DNA of 64,000 nucleotides from Mya arenaria (GCF_026914265.1 NC_069135.1:28462738-28526737), one strand, 5' to 3'; counted from the first letter of the stretch, positions 36,301 through 51,300 are shown. Notes: generated from the letters alone by a model not told the origin. Made by a program: numbers and translations.

Positions 36301-39300
36301 TGCACAATAGCACAAAAACAGTGCACAAGTTATATCAAAGGACATTTAATGCCTTTCTTGCAGTTGAAACCATTGAACAGCATCTTTTAAACCGATTAAG
36401 GCAAGAAAACTAGCCTCGCAACTGTTTATAATCTAGATATAATCCTTTAACACCCTATATCCAAGACTCTGGTATGCTGTCTCAACTGAGTTTTCTGTCA
36501 TTTTTTAACAGCATTAAGCCTCATAATGCGAATGAATGAACTTTTCAATGACAAGTATACGATTGAATAAAATAATGTAAAACGACATGGCATATATGTG
36601 ATTGTCCTGGCTGCTGAAGGACTAAAACCACTTTGGCTATGGGTTTTTTGGCGGGGGGGGGGGGGGGGGGGGGGGGGGGGCTCTCTCTCCACAAAGACTA
36701 TATTTATTTGTTGCAGACGAGATGGGCTGCACTTACATTCCCTCTAACACCAGATCCTTGACCTTCCCCTGAACATGCTCTCATCACATTCAAAGCCTAT
36801 TTTTATTTGTTGCAGTCGAGATGTGGCTGCACTTGTGCCCCCTAGTTACATGTCCCTCTAAAACCAGATCTTTGACCCGCCCCTTAACATTTCGATCAAC
36901 TTTTGTATGTTCTACTTGTTTTTACAATCAGTTTATGTCAGAAAAGAAGCTCGTTAAAAAATTCAAACAGAAAACTATGCTTTCTAAATCAAACATTATT
37001 TTATAACAAATCTAAATCTTGTAAAAGTATAACAGGCCTTATATGATTTACTATATTATATTTTACATATAATATAAGAAAAAGAGGGAAAAACACAGAA
37101 GAAATAAGGTCTATAGACGTGAATGCTCAATTAAACATGATTTTTAAGCCAGTTCTTTATGCCATTTAGATAAATGGGGAAGATATCGCTGTTAAACTAT
37201 TCTGAATAAAACATAAAACTAAATAAATCAAAACTGTTCACAATATATAAATGTCTACACCATCTTTGGATAACCATTGTAAAACACATTTAAAATATAA
37301 ATCAATTCTTATTCTAATTATCATAATTTCTTGAATATTTTTATTAAGACAGCTTGGCTGATATTGAAAAGCCCCTGCCAACATTATTGTTTATTGACAC
37401 AAATTTCAATCATTTTCAATTCCATCCAGGTGTTTTCACACCTAGGTGTTTTTCACCGGTTCCGTCATGTGCCAAAACAACTGATGCTAATTTCTGTTTT
37501 TGAACATTTCTGAATTTTAATTAGAGCATTAAATTTTCAATAACTTCCCACCTGATCCAACAAAGAAACGTGGCCTTTATCTTAATTCAAACTTCCGACC
37601 AATGTTTTTCTTTTATTTATTTGCTTTAATTCATTCCTACTTTGCTGAAAAGCTTAGCAAAAATAGTCCATTCATTCTAAGCATGCACAAGTATTGTTAT
37701 TATATGATGAAAGGTTTTTCACATTCTACCATCGAAATGCTACATTATTTCCACTTCAGCCAGGTGTGATGTAAACATGAGCCGTTGCACCATATTGTTG
37801 AGCAAAAAATTCATCTTAAGAAATTGCAATATAGCGTATATGATAGCACCAATGCAAAATTATTTTATGATAATATACATCACACCCTTTCTCAAAACGG
37901 TAGCTTTAACATTTTCACACAAACCAGGCATTGAAAATTTATGATTAATTTTAATTCGGCATTTTTCTAAACACGTTATAACTACCGTCCTAAACATATC
38001 ATGATGTTAACGACAAGTGTTATAACTTTTATTTCATAAAGTGCATTCAGACAAACTTTATGTGGTACTAGTGAAACATTTACTGTTCTACATTTTATGA
38101 TACCCTACTCATAAATGTTGCCAAATATCAAATATCTATCATGCGAATGATAAATAACTGCCAATCATTCCTTTTTAATTTTCGTGCAATTAAAACATGG
38201 CCAATTTTGTGCTTCAATTATGCATAAAGATGAAGTTCGTTATCTAAATTGAGGAGTGTGGTAGAGGCACTGCTTTTTTTTTACTTCAAATTAGTTTTCT
38301 GCGTAAATGCATATCATCATTGGTTTTCTTTTAAATTTCTTCAATATATTTTTGGTTAAATTGTAGAGAGGGTTTGCAGGAAAAGATGCTTTTTACACAA
38401 GACTGTGCTGCAGGCAAAACTGAGCGTGTAACCCCCTTCCCTTACAGGTTACTCCTTCAACCCAATGTCAAGGTCAGGCAAATACTTACAACTCTTTCAG
38501 ATTATCCAGCCCATACAGCCAGTTCTGGGAGATGGTCGTCAAATTGTTCTCATCCAGTTGTCTGAAAGAAAAGATGTTGTACATTATATTAGAGTCACAA
38601 TAGAAATTTGGGGAGAAATACGAACATATTTTAATAAATTGTTTTACAATATCAGCTTCATAAAAAGTAAGAAGTCCTGTTTTTAGTAATTAATACAACA
38701 ACATTTGTAATTCGTACTAAAGACCTCAAAATTAATCCTTTTTCCCATGTAATGAAACATTGTTCTAATATATATTTTTTATGATTCTATTTCCTATAAT
38801 TTATCTGCAACTAATTAACAGTTATTCTGTTTTCTGCAGTGCAGCGGGGTAAACCTAATTCCAGGATAGAAAATACCAAAATATAATCTTCTTGATGACA
38901 ATCATGTCTTACGACTGTTATGTTTGATAGCATACATTCTCAGAGTTATGACTTCTTGGAAAACTCCATTAGTTTGTTATTTCCCAACAATAAATACCAT
39001 AAAATCCCCATATGAATATTAAAAGGCCATTCTCCTACCAGAGGCGTGAATATTAATTTCACAGAACTAATATTTTCATCAAAATGCAAAACATACCGAG
39101 AATAGAGCATACCCTAAATACACTTCTGAAAGTTTTATAAGAGACAGAAATGACAACCAATGATGCAGGGTTAATAAAACTAATACCATGATACTTTCCC
39201 TAGTGCTGCCAATTACTCAAGTGATCAAAGCAATAAACCTACTTTAATAATTGTTCCCCACATTCCGATTTCACAGACAAACTGTGTATTCAGACAATCT

Positions 39301-42300
39301 TTCGAAGGAAATTATAATGAAGAAATGACAGAACATCATATTGACCATTTTATTTTCACAATTTGATCATTTTTTTAATCATTGACACAAGCTTACTATT
39401 TGTTTCCTTTCCCAACAGCCCATTTATAATATTATTAATTTTGTATATCACAGCCCATTTATACTATTATTAATTTTGTTTATCTCTTAGACAAAACAAT
39501 AAAGAAAGCATTTGTTTGTCTGCCAAAGAACTTTTTCCAAGAAAAGTTTTTTCTGGGCAAACATCATTAAAAATATGCAGTTTCATGGGAATTCATTATA
39601 AATCTTCAGATATCACACAGGTGTCTTCTGGTAATTAGACACAGGGTCAGCGATTATAGCCGATTATAATCAACAAGGTGCTGCCGATTTGAGTCTGACA
39701 GCTGATGATTCAGAAGCCTCTTTCCTACCCAGGTGCTTGTTGGCTACCTAGCAATATTCTTGGAAAATGATTAATTGAATTATCTGGATCTTAAGACTCT
39801 AAAAAAGACCAAAGAATTTCTTTGATGGCAGAAAAATGTGTTCAACAAGTTCATTGTGTACTTCATTTCATTGTTGAACAAATTAAGAATCATCATCATC
39901 ATCATAAATTGACAATGGGTCCTCTAGTATTGAATTCTAATAATACAGTAACCATGCATTGTTCACATTTAATAACAATATTCTCTTCCAATTTCTGCCG
40001 GAATTCAGCAATTCAAACATTTTACAAGGAAGATTATATACAGTATTTTCTCCCATTCATTATAGCATCAGGGTATATTCTTCCTTAATTGCATTTGACA
40101 GCTACTGTGATATCTTAGCGGGAATACAAGGGTTGTATCACCTAGAGGTAGCAAGAACATTTCTCTCTTGAAATATCAGGAGCCAGCATGGTTAGAATAG
40201 AATGGCTTCAAATCCATTCTAAGATTTATTCTCCCCAGAATTAGGATATAATATCACAACCTGATGCTGCAGGAAATCTGTTTGTTTCTGCATTGTCTTT
40301 TCATTATATGACCTTGAGAAGTTGGGAATGACATAACTAAAGAGTCAAGGTCAAAAACTACTTGAACTCATATGACCTTGAAAATTGAGAAAGAAAAAAA
40401 AAGGTCGTTATCTTTCCAGAAATAGCCAGTTTTTCTGATGATTCACAAAGTATTTCACAAAGTATTGTAGTTAAGATTTTTGTGCATCATGCCTGGAAAA
40501 AACAATTCTCAAAAGTAAGGTCAAGAACCTGCTTTAACTTGAAGTGACCTTAAGAATTGACACTGACTTTGAGAATTCACACCGACCTCTGTCAGGGTCA
40601 GAGTATTATCAGGAAAATTCAGGGAAATCAGATGAGACTATTAAAAGAAGACAAGAGTAAACCAGCATCTTTTATTATAATTATAACTCTCTGCCAAAAC
40701 AATTTTTTGTGAATTCTTGGGACCAGGCTAGATGGTTGGCACAGGACTTGGCTCAACAGCAAGGTCATGTTGATTGAATCAGTTAATTCTTTGCAGAAAA
40801 AAGATGCAAGTCTAGACGGCTGAACAAAGTTCTGTCCCATTGAAGAAGGATTTCAAATTAGTCTATGAACTACTGCAATAAGTGTTTACTCCCAATCCCC
40901 CAATCGGATTCTTCCGGACCTATTCCGATTTGCTGATTTATTTTTATTTTTAGTTAATTCAAACCAACATTAAGAAAGTTATTGTTAACTTTTACTTACA
41001 ACCATTTATTTTGTGTAATTACATTCTATTGTGTAAACAAAGTGGTCCAGCCACAGTTATATCTACTGGTTCGCATGATTAAAATCAATAACGACTGACT
41101 GCTGATTTACTGAAAAAAATGTATTGGCAAATTTAAAAAATACTGCCTCCTCATTGGACAAAAAAAAAATGACCATAATAAATAAAGCCGATTTGAGGGT
41201 TTAGTAAAGTAAACATAAAGAAAAACTATTACTTATAGGACTTTCTGTACGCCTTAAATGACAATCGCAATGCATTTCAAGAAAAAACAACACTTTAATG
41301 TTACCAGCATTCAACTAATAACCAACAGCTGAAAAACTAAAATTGCTGTCTGAAACAAAAATATGAACGACCCTTCCTTTTTGTCCGAAATAATGCTTGT
41401 ATTTAATTATAGCCTTTAAAGTACTATCAATGTTATTCTAAATCATTACTAAAGCTGGTGTAATTTCAGCCCTTCATTATTTTTTCTCAGCGTTAAAAAA
41501 AATCAAAGCTGTCTAGTTCCCTTTCCTAAGACAAATTTTTTAATAGAAATCATTTGTTCCTGACAGCCAGAAAATAAAGTCTGATTACGCTTCACAAATT
41601 CCATTAAACATTGACAGAAAATTTCATAAACTGTAAATAACACATATTCACAGCTTACTTTCAGAAACATGGGCGACGCCAGTCTTTGAGTGATAATAAA
41701 ACGTTTCAACATACTTAAAAGTGAAACTTAGAATTCGCTCAAACACAATTATGCAAAACAAATAAGGATATCAATTTCAATTACTGCCGCTCTTACAATT
41801 AGTTTTTGCACATCTGTCTTTGATGATAAAGATGATGCGACTATTTCATCTTGTCTCATTTTCAATCAAACTTGTTAAACTTAATCATTTTAAAAGTAAT
41901 TTCGGTTTTCGGTCATATTCACGAAATTTAGTGCAGAAAACTAAAGGACATTTAAATGACACCTGATCAGCGGAAATAACCAAGCTTTCTAAAATTTGAT
42001 CATTCAAATCACCAAGCTTTCTAAAATTTGATCATTCAAATCACCAAGCATTCTTAAATTTGATCACTCAAACTGCCAATTAAACTGATACAGATGCAGA
42101 AAATTGTCGCATTTCACTGCAACTGTATCATGATCATTGACAAAAAAGTCAGAATCACTGAAAAATGATCTTTATGTTGGTATTCAATGTCCCCTTTATG
42201 GCTGTTGTAAACTGCATGACATGACCACTAGGGTGTGGTCTTTTGCTGTTTTTACAATGTGCCATTTAATGGAAAATTAAATACAATGAAAAAGGCAAAC

Positions 42301-45300
42301 ACTGCATGCCAAAATGCTTTGTCGTTTATAATTAATTTGCACCTATTATAAAACAACATATTGAACAACTTTAACTCTTAATTATATGTGCATAAAGCTT
42401 CCAAAAGATTGATAATACATAAGGTAACATTTAAATTATACCCTCATGTTTACAATTCTTCATATTTGCATTGCCCTTCTGTATCAGTTTGTGTACTAAA
42501 ATCACCTTAAATTACTTCTCGTTTTATTGTTATTACGCATAAACAAACTGTAAGATCACAAAGTACAACGAAATCGCCAGATGCCACAACATAATCTGAA
42601 CTGATTTCTGTAAGCAAAAAATAAACCATGGATACTGATAAACATATTCCATTTTTTGTAAGGTTTTGGTTACCTATTATCATGTAAATGTTTTTTATGT
42701 ACCAAATTAGAAGTTACCTCTAATGTAAAATAATTGCACGTGTACAAAAAAAACTTAAGAGATGATACAATGTTGAAGGATGTAATTTCTAAATTTTTCG
42801 GGATAAATGATACAGATGATGTTTCCAAAATTACGATCAAGAATGCCGAAATGTTCTCAATCCGGTAATATTTACTGTATCTGATTTCTGTGTGCACCTG
42901 ACTTTTGGTGCTGAACTTGGGTCACTTTACATGTTAAAGGAAAAATAAATGTATTAAATTCTGATATATTCCTAACATACAGGCACGTCACTAACTTGAA
43001 TGAGATTAAAGTAAAATGGATCCTGCATATTTCCTGAATTTATTTATGTTCCTCTTTTTTCCACCATTACTGCATGCATTATATAAATATAAAACATTTT
43101 AATTGCAAAAGAAGAAATGAAAATAATAAACAAAAATATAAATTTGTTATATCAAGAAATAAAGGACTGGCAAGTGTTGCATAATAGCATATCTTTTTTT
43201 AAAAGCAGACGGAGGGAGCTTTTTTTTATATAAAATACCGTGTTTATTTCACCAGATTTTCTTATGTAAAACTTCTGACAGCTATGTTTAAAGACCGTGC
43301 TTTTCTGTTGGATTCAGTTTCGAAATTTCGGCAATCAAGTGAAAATCAAGAACGCCGCATCTGCCGATCTTCCTCTAAAATCATCCGGCATGGGGATCAG
43401 ATTTCCGGGACACTGTTTTCGACATTCTTCGACCAAAACCTCAAGTCAAACCACGGATGCGCCTCGCACGTTTTATTATTTTCAAGAAACACCCTAACAG
43501 CAAAAGTACAGAATTCTTCAACAGATTTTGACTGCCATACTAATACAAATATGATACTGATAGAACTAGCAGAACTTTTGTTTGGATACAAATGTCAGGG
43601 ATAACAATTACTCCATGTCCTTAGACCTGCTAATGATATATAACGAGAAACCCACATCTTAGAATGACTGTACGATCTCCAACATACATATCATTTTGAC
43701 AGAAGTGTCTTTATATGATTAATGAAAGTAGTAATCGTGAATATTATATCGATATTCAATATGTAATCACTGCTGATTTACCAAATTCCAAACACCAGAA
43801 GAAAACAGAGGCACTTCATAGCCAAATAAGTGATCACCTAATTCTTGTAAATTTACAGAACATTTTATATTCTTGGAAAGGAAATGGGAATGCCAAAATT
43901 TGGGGAACCAATATTCCCTGGGTAATTTTCTATTATCTTTTACAATTGCTTTTCCTGCATGGCACTGAAAAGACAGTTAATGAAAAGCGATTGAAATCAT
44001 TATTCACAATTTGGAAACTAATTTGCGTACAATATTTCATGGAACAGATAAATGTGCACTTTTCCTACCGTATATACATTTTTCGGAAATAAAACAACTT
44101 TATCGAAACTTAAATATCTATCACTGTCATTAAAATGACTTGCAAAAGTGTCTTAAATCATGAGTATTTTCTTACATTTATAATAATTAAATGCCGTGTA
44201 AGGATATCATTTTAACACAACAAAAGGAAGAGAGTTAAATTAGGACATAATATTCTTTTAAGTAATCCGAATGCATGGCAGTTAAGAACTTGTTAAACGA
44301 TTTGAAACATAATATTATTTTAATTTTTTTTTCAATTTCTTTCATTTTTCGTTTCATCACCTAAATGATATCTTCTTAGTTTGTATTTTGAAGATTTAAT
44401 TCACTCATTACCATTCGTTTGATAATATTATGAAACTGTATACTTTTCAAAGCAAAATCAGAAGTATTATTAAACAAGAAATATAATTCAATGCTGCAAA
44501 CGTTTTACATTCAAAAACAATTCAGCAAAAAAGAACATATTATTCACTTACTAATAGGGACAAAAATTAAAAGTACAATATGAGAACTGAAAGCAGGAAA
44601 CTTATTGTTCAGTATATTTTACATATTTTTTTAACCTTTATAATTGGTTTTTCACATTAATACTTTATTCCAGGGCTGCGAGTAAGCAACGCCTTTAGCT
44701 ACTGTTTCCCAAGAAGCAATCTTGAACATAATACAATTAATAATCTGAAATGGCTGTAAAAAACTCTGAGAGATAAGACCTGACAGTTGAAATCTCGGCA
44801 AATTAATCCCAGTTTTTTTCCTCTCGTTGCTCACATTTCGATGATTACCATGTGCAGCATCTACACGGTTATTCAACAACTGCCAATCTATCTGGGAAAA
44901 AAGTGCCAGCAACTGTCAAATCTCTGCATAACTGTGATTGTGGGAGGCTTAATTTGTTTGATACATTGTTTTATTGTGCGAGAGAACCCACCTATTTCAA
45001 CCTAGCTCTACGATAACATTCTCTAATTGTGGAATTAATTGGCGCTTTTGATGTGTGAGAAAGTTTTAAAGAAACAACTGCCAAAATAGTTTGATGGCTA
45101 AAATGTGATAAAATTGGAGTACAATGTTCAAAACGGCCTCCTAATATTTCAAATCTGCCAAAGAAACTATGGGAAAAGGGTTATTAAATGACTAGGTTAA
45201 CTAGAATGACTATCAATATCTGTTCTAGAAAAGATTTTCAATAGATGAATGAAAAGAATATTAAAACCTAATAGCCCTGTTTGATATTCAAATATTGTAT

Positions 45301-48300
45301 GAGCTCTTGTTATACAAATATGCGTTACATTCCTATATCATTGTGGCAATATGTGCAGATATATATATAATGGGCCGTGTTTTTACCTTCCAGATGGCCC
45401 CGCAGTGCAGAGTGAATGCAGTGGCACAAACCCAACAAAATCTAGTACTTTTCTGTTTGAACAAACACCATCTGGCACACAACCACCAGCCAACACCATT
45501 TGGCACAACACCATCACAATTCCAGTAAGACTTACAAAGACTGGAGTTTGGACAGCCCATAGAAGACGCCATCTTCGAGTAGATGCATTTCGTTACGATG
45601 CAGTTTTAGACGCTGTAGACCATGTAGACCTTGGAATGTCAGGCCCGCAAGTCGTACCAGCTTGTTCTTTGATAGATCCCTGTAAAAATATATATATGAG
45701 TCCTTAACTAAGTATTTAATAACTATTTTCATAATTACAGGCTAATGTTAAACAAACTGGTAAATAATTGGAATCTTCAGCTCAATGATCCTATATTAAT
45801 CATTATTTGCTCTACATAAGCTTTGTAAAGGACGAAAAAAATAATGCCATCAGCTTTTTCAATGATATTTCATAGAGTTTTGTTGTACACAAGTGATTTT
45901 AATTAATAAGTGGTAATGGGAAAGACATCTCTATTTTATCACTCTAAATAATTGTTCACAAGCAAGGATATTATCCAAATTATTTATTTCCCCTATCACA
46001 TGGGTAGACTAGAATCTTTAAACCCCTTGTGCAGTTGTTTCATTTTCTGTTTCAGTACTTACAGCATTTTAAGACTCCCTGATCTTGCAAATAAGTCCTT
46101 CGGTAGAATCTGTATTTTGTTCTTGCTCATCTTCAGGGACTCTAGCTTGGTTAGGTTGTAAAAACCTCCAACTTCAAACAGCGACAGTTCATTGTTTTTC
46201 AGAAACCTGGAACAAAGGACAAGTTCTGGTTATATTTCAACAATATGTAAATTATTTCAGTTTATAATTAATTGTCAAACTACTAGGGATGCAAACGAAT
46301 GGCAAAAGTGATATTCGAATATTCGGTAATTCTTTCGATCGAATATTCGAATATTCGAACACCAAAATGAACCTTTAAGAATTGTAGTAAACTATTATTA
46401 TTCACTAAAGTAATAGTGGGGGCCCTGTTACCCTTCCTGGTCGTATTCGGTACACGCGACGGACCCTTATTGTTCCACAAATTAGCCTCTGAATTTCCCA
46501 TTTACAAAACATATCCCAAGAAAAAGCAATATATCTTTAACAAAAAAACAAACCTCTGCGTTCATTTTTGTAAAAAAAGCAAAATAAGATCAGGGAATTG
46601 CGTTTGTCCCGGTTAAATGACGATATGCGCCAACGTGGGACTTGCAGCCTCGTTCTGGGATTGATGTTTACGAAATATATTTATAGAAAACGACACCATG
46701 TCTAAACGTCGCTTTTGTCTTAGGTATTGTACAACAATACAGGACATATATCCTTAAACGTTAAACCATACACTTTCAGTTAATTTTTGTACGCAAGAGC
46801 GTTATATTGAAAACATGGAAACAGTAACTAGCACATGTCCTTCGTATCATCAAGGCGATTTGAGCAATATCGCCAAGCTTGATTAGCAGTGAAGACAAAA
46901 CATTGGTATAAAGGCCGATCTCTTAACCCATTTCATTCGGGATACACCTTTTGGTGTAGTTACCCTTTACATGCGGGATACACCAAAAGGTGTAGTTTTT
47001 GACGTACTGAACTTTCACTTTATTTACTTTCGTTTTGACTGTATTGTTTCCGGTTTATACGTTTTCCGGAATGACCGGATGTTATGCGCAGATAGATGCG
47101 CAGAAAATTTTAATGAAGAAATAATTTTAAAACTCAAAAATCGAGTTAAATTTAAGCTTTTTATTGCGATTTTGATGCAAATTTTGGTTGAAATGGATAG
47201 GACTCTCGACCACAGTGACGATAGTGATATTGGGATGGTTATAATGACGAAGTTTATGTGAATTAGTTTGATACAAACAGAAGACATATTAAAACATCGA
47301 TAGAAATCACAAACTATGACATTTCCATTATTTGGTGGAGTTTTTATGACGATCTTGAGGAGTTCTAGAATGATTGAATGACAAAGAGGATCACCCCAAG
47401 GTTTCCAAGTGGGAATACAAAGAATGGTGGTCCTAAAGAACAATATGACCCAAGAAAGCCAGGATATTGCATTACTGTCATTTATCAATAAAACTGTTAT
47501 GGGGGCAAGACTTCTGGACCTTACTGGTCGAGGATTCAATATGCTATTCCAACCAACATCGCGATGAACATCCACCCGCCCGATTTGCTCCGAAGTGGAC
47601 ATGGGATGATATAAACTGTTATAACTTTTTATAGATTTGAAATATATGCATAATTCTTTCTGCATTTTAAAGACAGATTAATTTAGAAACTTTCATACAT
47701 TGGATTATGTGACATTTGAAAAAAATTATGTGTGCTTTTTTTGCTTTCAATTTGTGCATATTTATTTTTTGGTGTTTTTTTTTTCATCATCACCTGGTTA
47801 ACTTGCAAAAAATAATTTATTTAAAATCATTTGCTAATAAAACTTACATAAACATGTGCATATTTTTATTTCCTTTCCAAATATGTAATCTTTATTGGGT
47901 CTTGTACCAATAATAAAGAAGTTATTAGTGTTTATACAACACAATGGTCATAAAAAGGCAGATGGCTTATCAGTTATTGGAAAATGCCCAGATATTCAAG
48001 GTATCATATCTAACTGGGTCTCAGAATGAAATGGGTTAAACCCTTAATTGGCATGGTCATTTAAATGTACCCAAAATAATTGGAATGTGTTTTATGTCAC
48101 TTGTCTAACAGCCAGTAAATGCAAAATTACGGGGACTGTTTATAGTTCCCGGCGATATATCCGATATGACGCGTGTAAAGTGTCATCAAGTTCACACCTA
48201 TGGCATTAGGGGTCGTTGTAAAAACAAGACAGACGAAGATGACAGTTGTAGGCAAAAAGTGTATTAATTTATTATTTCAACAAAAACATCGAATATTCGA

Positions 48301-51300
48301 ATACCTATTTTGACATTCAAATACCAAACGTTCGATCGAATATTCGAATATTCGTTTGCATCCCTACAAACTACCAATGAAAGATTCTGCCAACCATCTT
48401 GTAAAAGACGTACACTGAATGTAGGGTTTTAGCAGTAGAGTTATATAAAGGTGTTGCACCCTGCCCCCTGTTGGAAGCCCGGTCTTGCCCTCATGGAATC
48501 ACCATGACCCTCTACCACAGCACCCCGTTATTTTTAAACCCTGGCTAAAACCCTTATAAACACTACTGTACATCATAACATTTTAATCGACAGGAAAATT
48601 GATTTCACTACCATTATGCACTCATTTTAATAGACTTGCTGCATCACGTTTTTTACTCTCTTTTTTAATCAGTTAGGAATTGGTGTAAAATAGATTATTG
48701 GACATTCAAGCACCACAAAATAAATATAATAATTCTAATTCTCAGTAGTCTTTTTGTCTGAGTCACTTGCACAAATGTCACACATATGTCAAATTGATGG
48801 CACCATAATGACATCATGAGAATAAAAGAGTGCCGTTTTCTGGTGAAATGCTACCACTAGGTTACACAAACATTATACCATAAATACATAATTTGATAGT
48901 GTGTTAACCCTTAGGTCTATATCATTTTTATTGCATCTTTATTGAGACCTCTTCACAAGGCTTCAATTTTCACATGTACATACTGTGAAAGAATCACATG
49001 ACCACCCAGAAAGAGTGAATACAAAAAAATGGTGTCGATCAACAACCCGTTTTTCACACCATTCTGGCGACAGGTTTAATATATCTTTCACTAGATACTT
49101 TTTCATAATTTGTGAAAGGCTTGAAGAGAAACAAACGGTCTAGAATGATGATATTATTCATCACCGAACAGCATGAGTAATGGCATTTATGAGGAATATC
49201 TGTTACACAAACTGTCATATTTTTGAAACTCAGTTCTAACACTTGTTGCAGTCATTGAAATAAGACATGATCGAGCAAGTATAGGTGGGTACAACTACAC
49301 AAATATGTAATAGGGGTTTAGCCAGGTTTTTAAAAAGGGCAGGATGCTGCTGAAAAAGGGCAGTGTGCTGCTGAAAAAGGGCAGGATGCTGCTGAAAAAG
49401 GGCAGGGTGCTGCTGAAAAAGGGCAGGGTGCTAAAGGAGAAAAGTTAACATCAAATCGGCTGTGAAGAATTTGAACATTATGAATTTGACGGAAACTGTT
49501 AAGATTTGTGTGTGATTAAAGTAATATTAGGCTTCAACAGCCAAATTGGAAATATTTGACTGTCTTAAGCATTTTATTCTAAAAGGCAAGAGGATGCACA
49601 TGCTGGGGTCTTTGAGGGCAGAAGGGTGCTACTAAAAATGGACAGGGTGCAGCACCTCTACATAACTCTTTAGTTAAACCCCTTTTGTAAGAACTTAACC
49701 TAACTAATCACATAGCAAGCCAAACAATGATATTTCTCTAACCAATAACAAATGGTGAAAATTTATACTGATTTTCTCATTATGAGAAAGTTTCTTCTTT
49801 TCATTTTTAAATTGAAGCTATAATCTTTTGTAATTATGAGTTTTATTGTTTTAACAACATACCTCACACATATTTAATTAAACCCATCGAAAACATAACA
49901 CTATTAAAAATTTATAGTCTGTTAAAATAAACGTTTAATTAACATAAAAGCAGGACCATATGCATTGAATATGATAAAACACACCCATAATTTTTATGAC
50001 CTGCAACGGTTAATTAAAATTGTTGTTAAAATATGGTTCAACTCTGCAATGTTAATTTATTTGCAGTCGAAGGTAATTGCCAAAACACAAAATGGAAGCC
50101 TAGCACTGCCTGGGATCTTGTTGGGGGTTGTTTGTCAGAGATGGTCAAAGTAACTACTTGATTATACCACCATGTACTATATTATTCATTATTGAAAAAT
50201 AATCACTTCTTTGGTCAATCAAATGGTGAAATGTCACATAGCCTCGTGTTAATCAAGCAGGCAGAACGAATGTGAAATATGGATAATAGTAGATACAGAG
50301 TCAAGAATCTTGTGTCCAATGTAACAAGATATTCAAAAACATCCATTTTTCACAGAAAAATCATGGAACAAAAGTTCTTGAAGATGATAATTATTAAGGA
50401 ATATATATATTCATTTATATGCAGCTAGCTAGTCTAGCTTAGAATAAATCATAGAAACAAATGAACCTCATGCAAGAAACAAATTGGAATTGTCAGTACA
50501 CGAAACCCACATTCAGCATTTAGACATGACAGACATTGAATGTCATATATTTTTTAGCAGACGTAATATCTTACATAATATCATAACATCTATGATATGT
50601 TACCGAGGTTTTGTCCATTACAGAGTATGTCTATAAAGCTTATTCATATTAGAAGCTAAAAGGTGAGGAGTCTGTTTCCTGGGTACAAACCAGTACAGCG
50701 ACCATAATAGCGTATTCAATATCGTCCTTGTCCTAAGACATGCCTCAGTGATTGCATTCAGTCCATTGGCCACTTATTTTTAGATCCAATCAAAAGACTT
50801 AGATTCTATTCTTAAAATGCAACGAAATTCTAAGGTGGATATTGAATACAGCCCCAGGTGTTCTTTTTTCCTAAAAGGCCTAGAGAATACCATAGTTGGA
50901 AGCAAACCCTAAGCCCCTTCCTCTTGTGTGAGAGACAGGCACATACGCACTAGCCTACTCTCAAGCTTTCATCAAATTCAAATTCTTTGAAAGACTTACA
51001 GTTTTGTAAGCGTCAGATTTTCAGGAAACGATGAATTGGTGACCTCACGAAGAACGTTATACGACAGATCCAACAAGTCCAGCTGTTTAAGGTACTTCAA
51101 CGCACTCGGATTAATCGTGTGAATATCATTGTGAGTTCTGAAAAATCAAATGATTATTTTTTGCATTTGGTTTTAAGTACAATTTTGATTGCTAGTGCAA
51201 ACACCTTTAATTAGGCTTTGGCTTTCATCTGGGTACATTCATTACAAACTAAGAATTAAGACTCAACTTCATGAATGAATGAATGGATATGGATTGTACG

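Larger units (their letters stand above)
34136..38489. other. LRIG intron 8 with poly-G run and small duplication
   Basis: Non-coding and AT-rich except for the features listed at 36653-36890. Short open frames here have no family resemblance and no splice borders. Confidence 0.5.
38562..45535. other. LRIG intron 7, mostly featureless
   Basis: Almost 7 kb of AT-rich intron. It contains the short tandem repeats at 39416 and 41979, the AAGGTCA-motif cluster near 40.3 kb, and a locally GC-richer patch at about 43280-43500 with open frames of about 100 codons that I cannot assign. No LRR-like exon with splice borders was seen. Confidence 0.45.

Noticed and set aside
47024-47665. A 213-codon minus-strand open frame in LRIG intron 5
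   Set aside because: It lies inside the piggyBac-type element, antisense to the fragment resembling a transposase N-terminus. It has no recognisable motif and is probably a chance frame.
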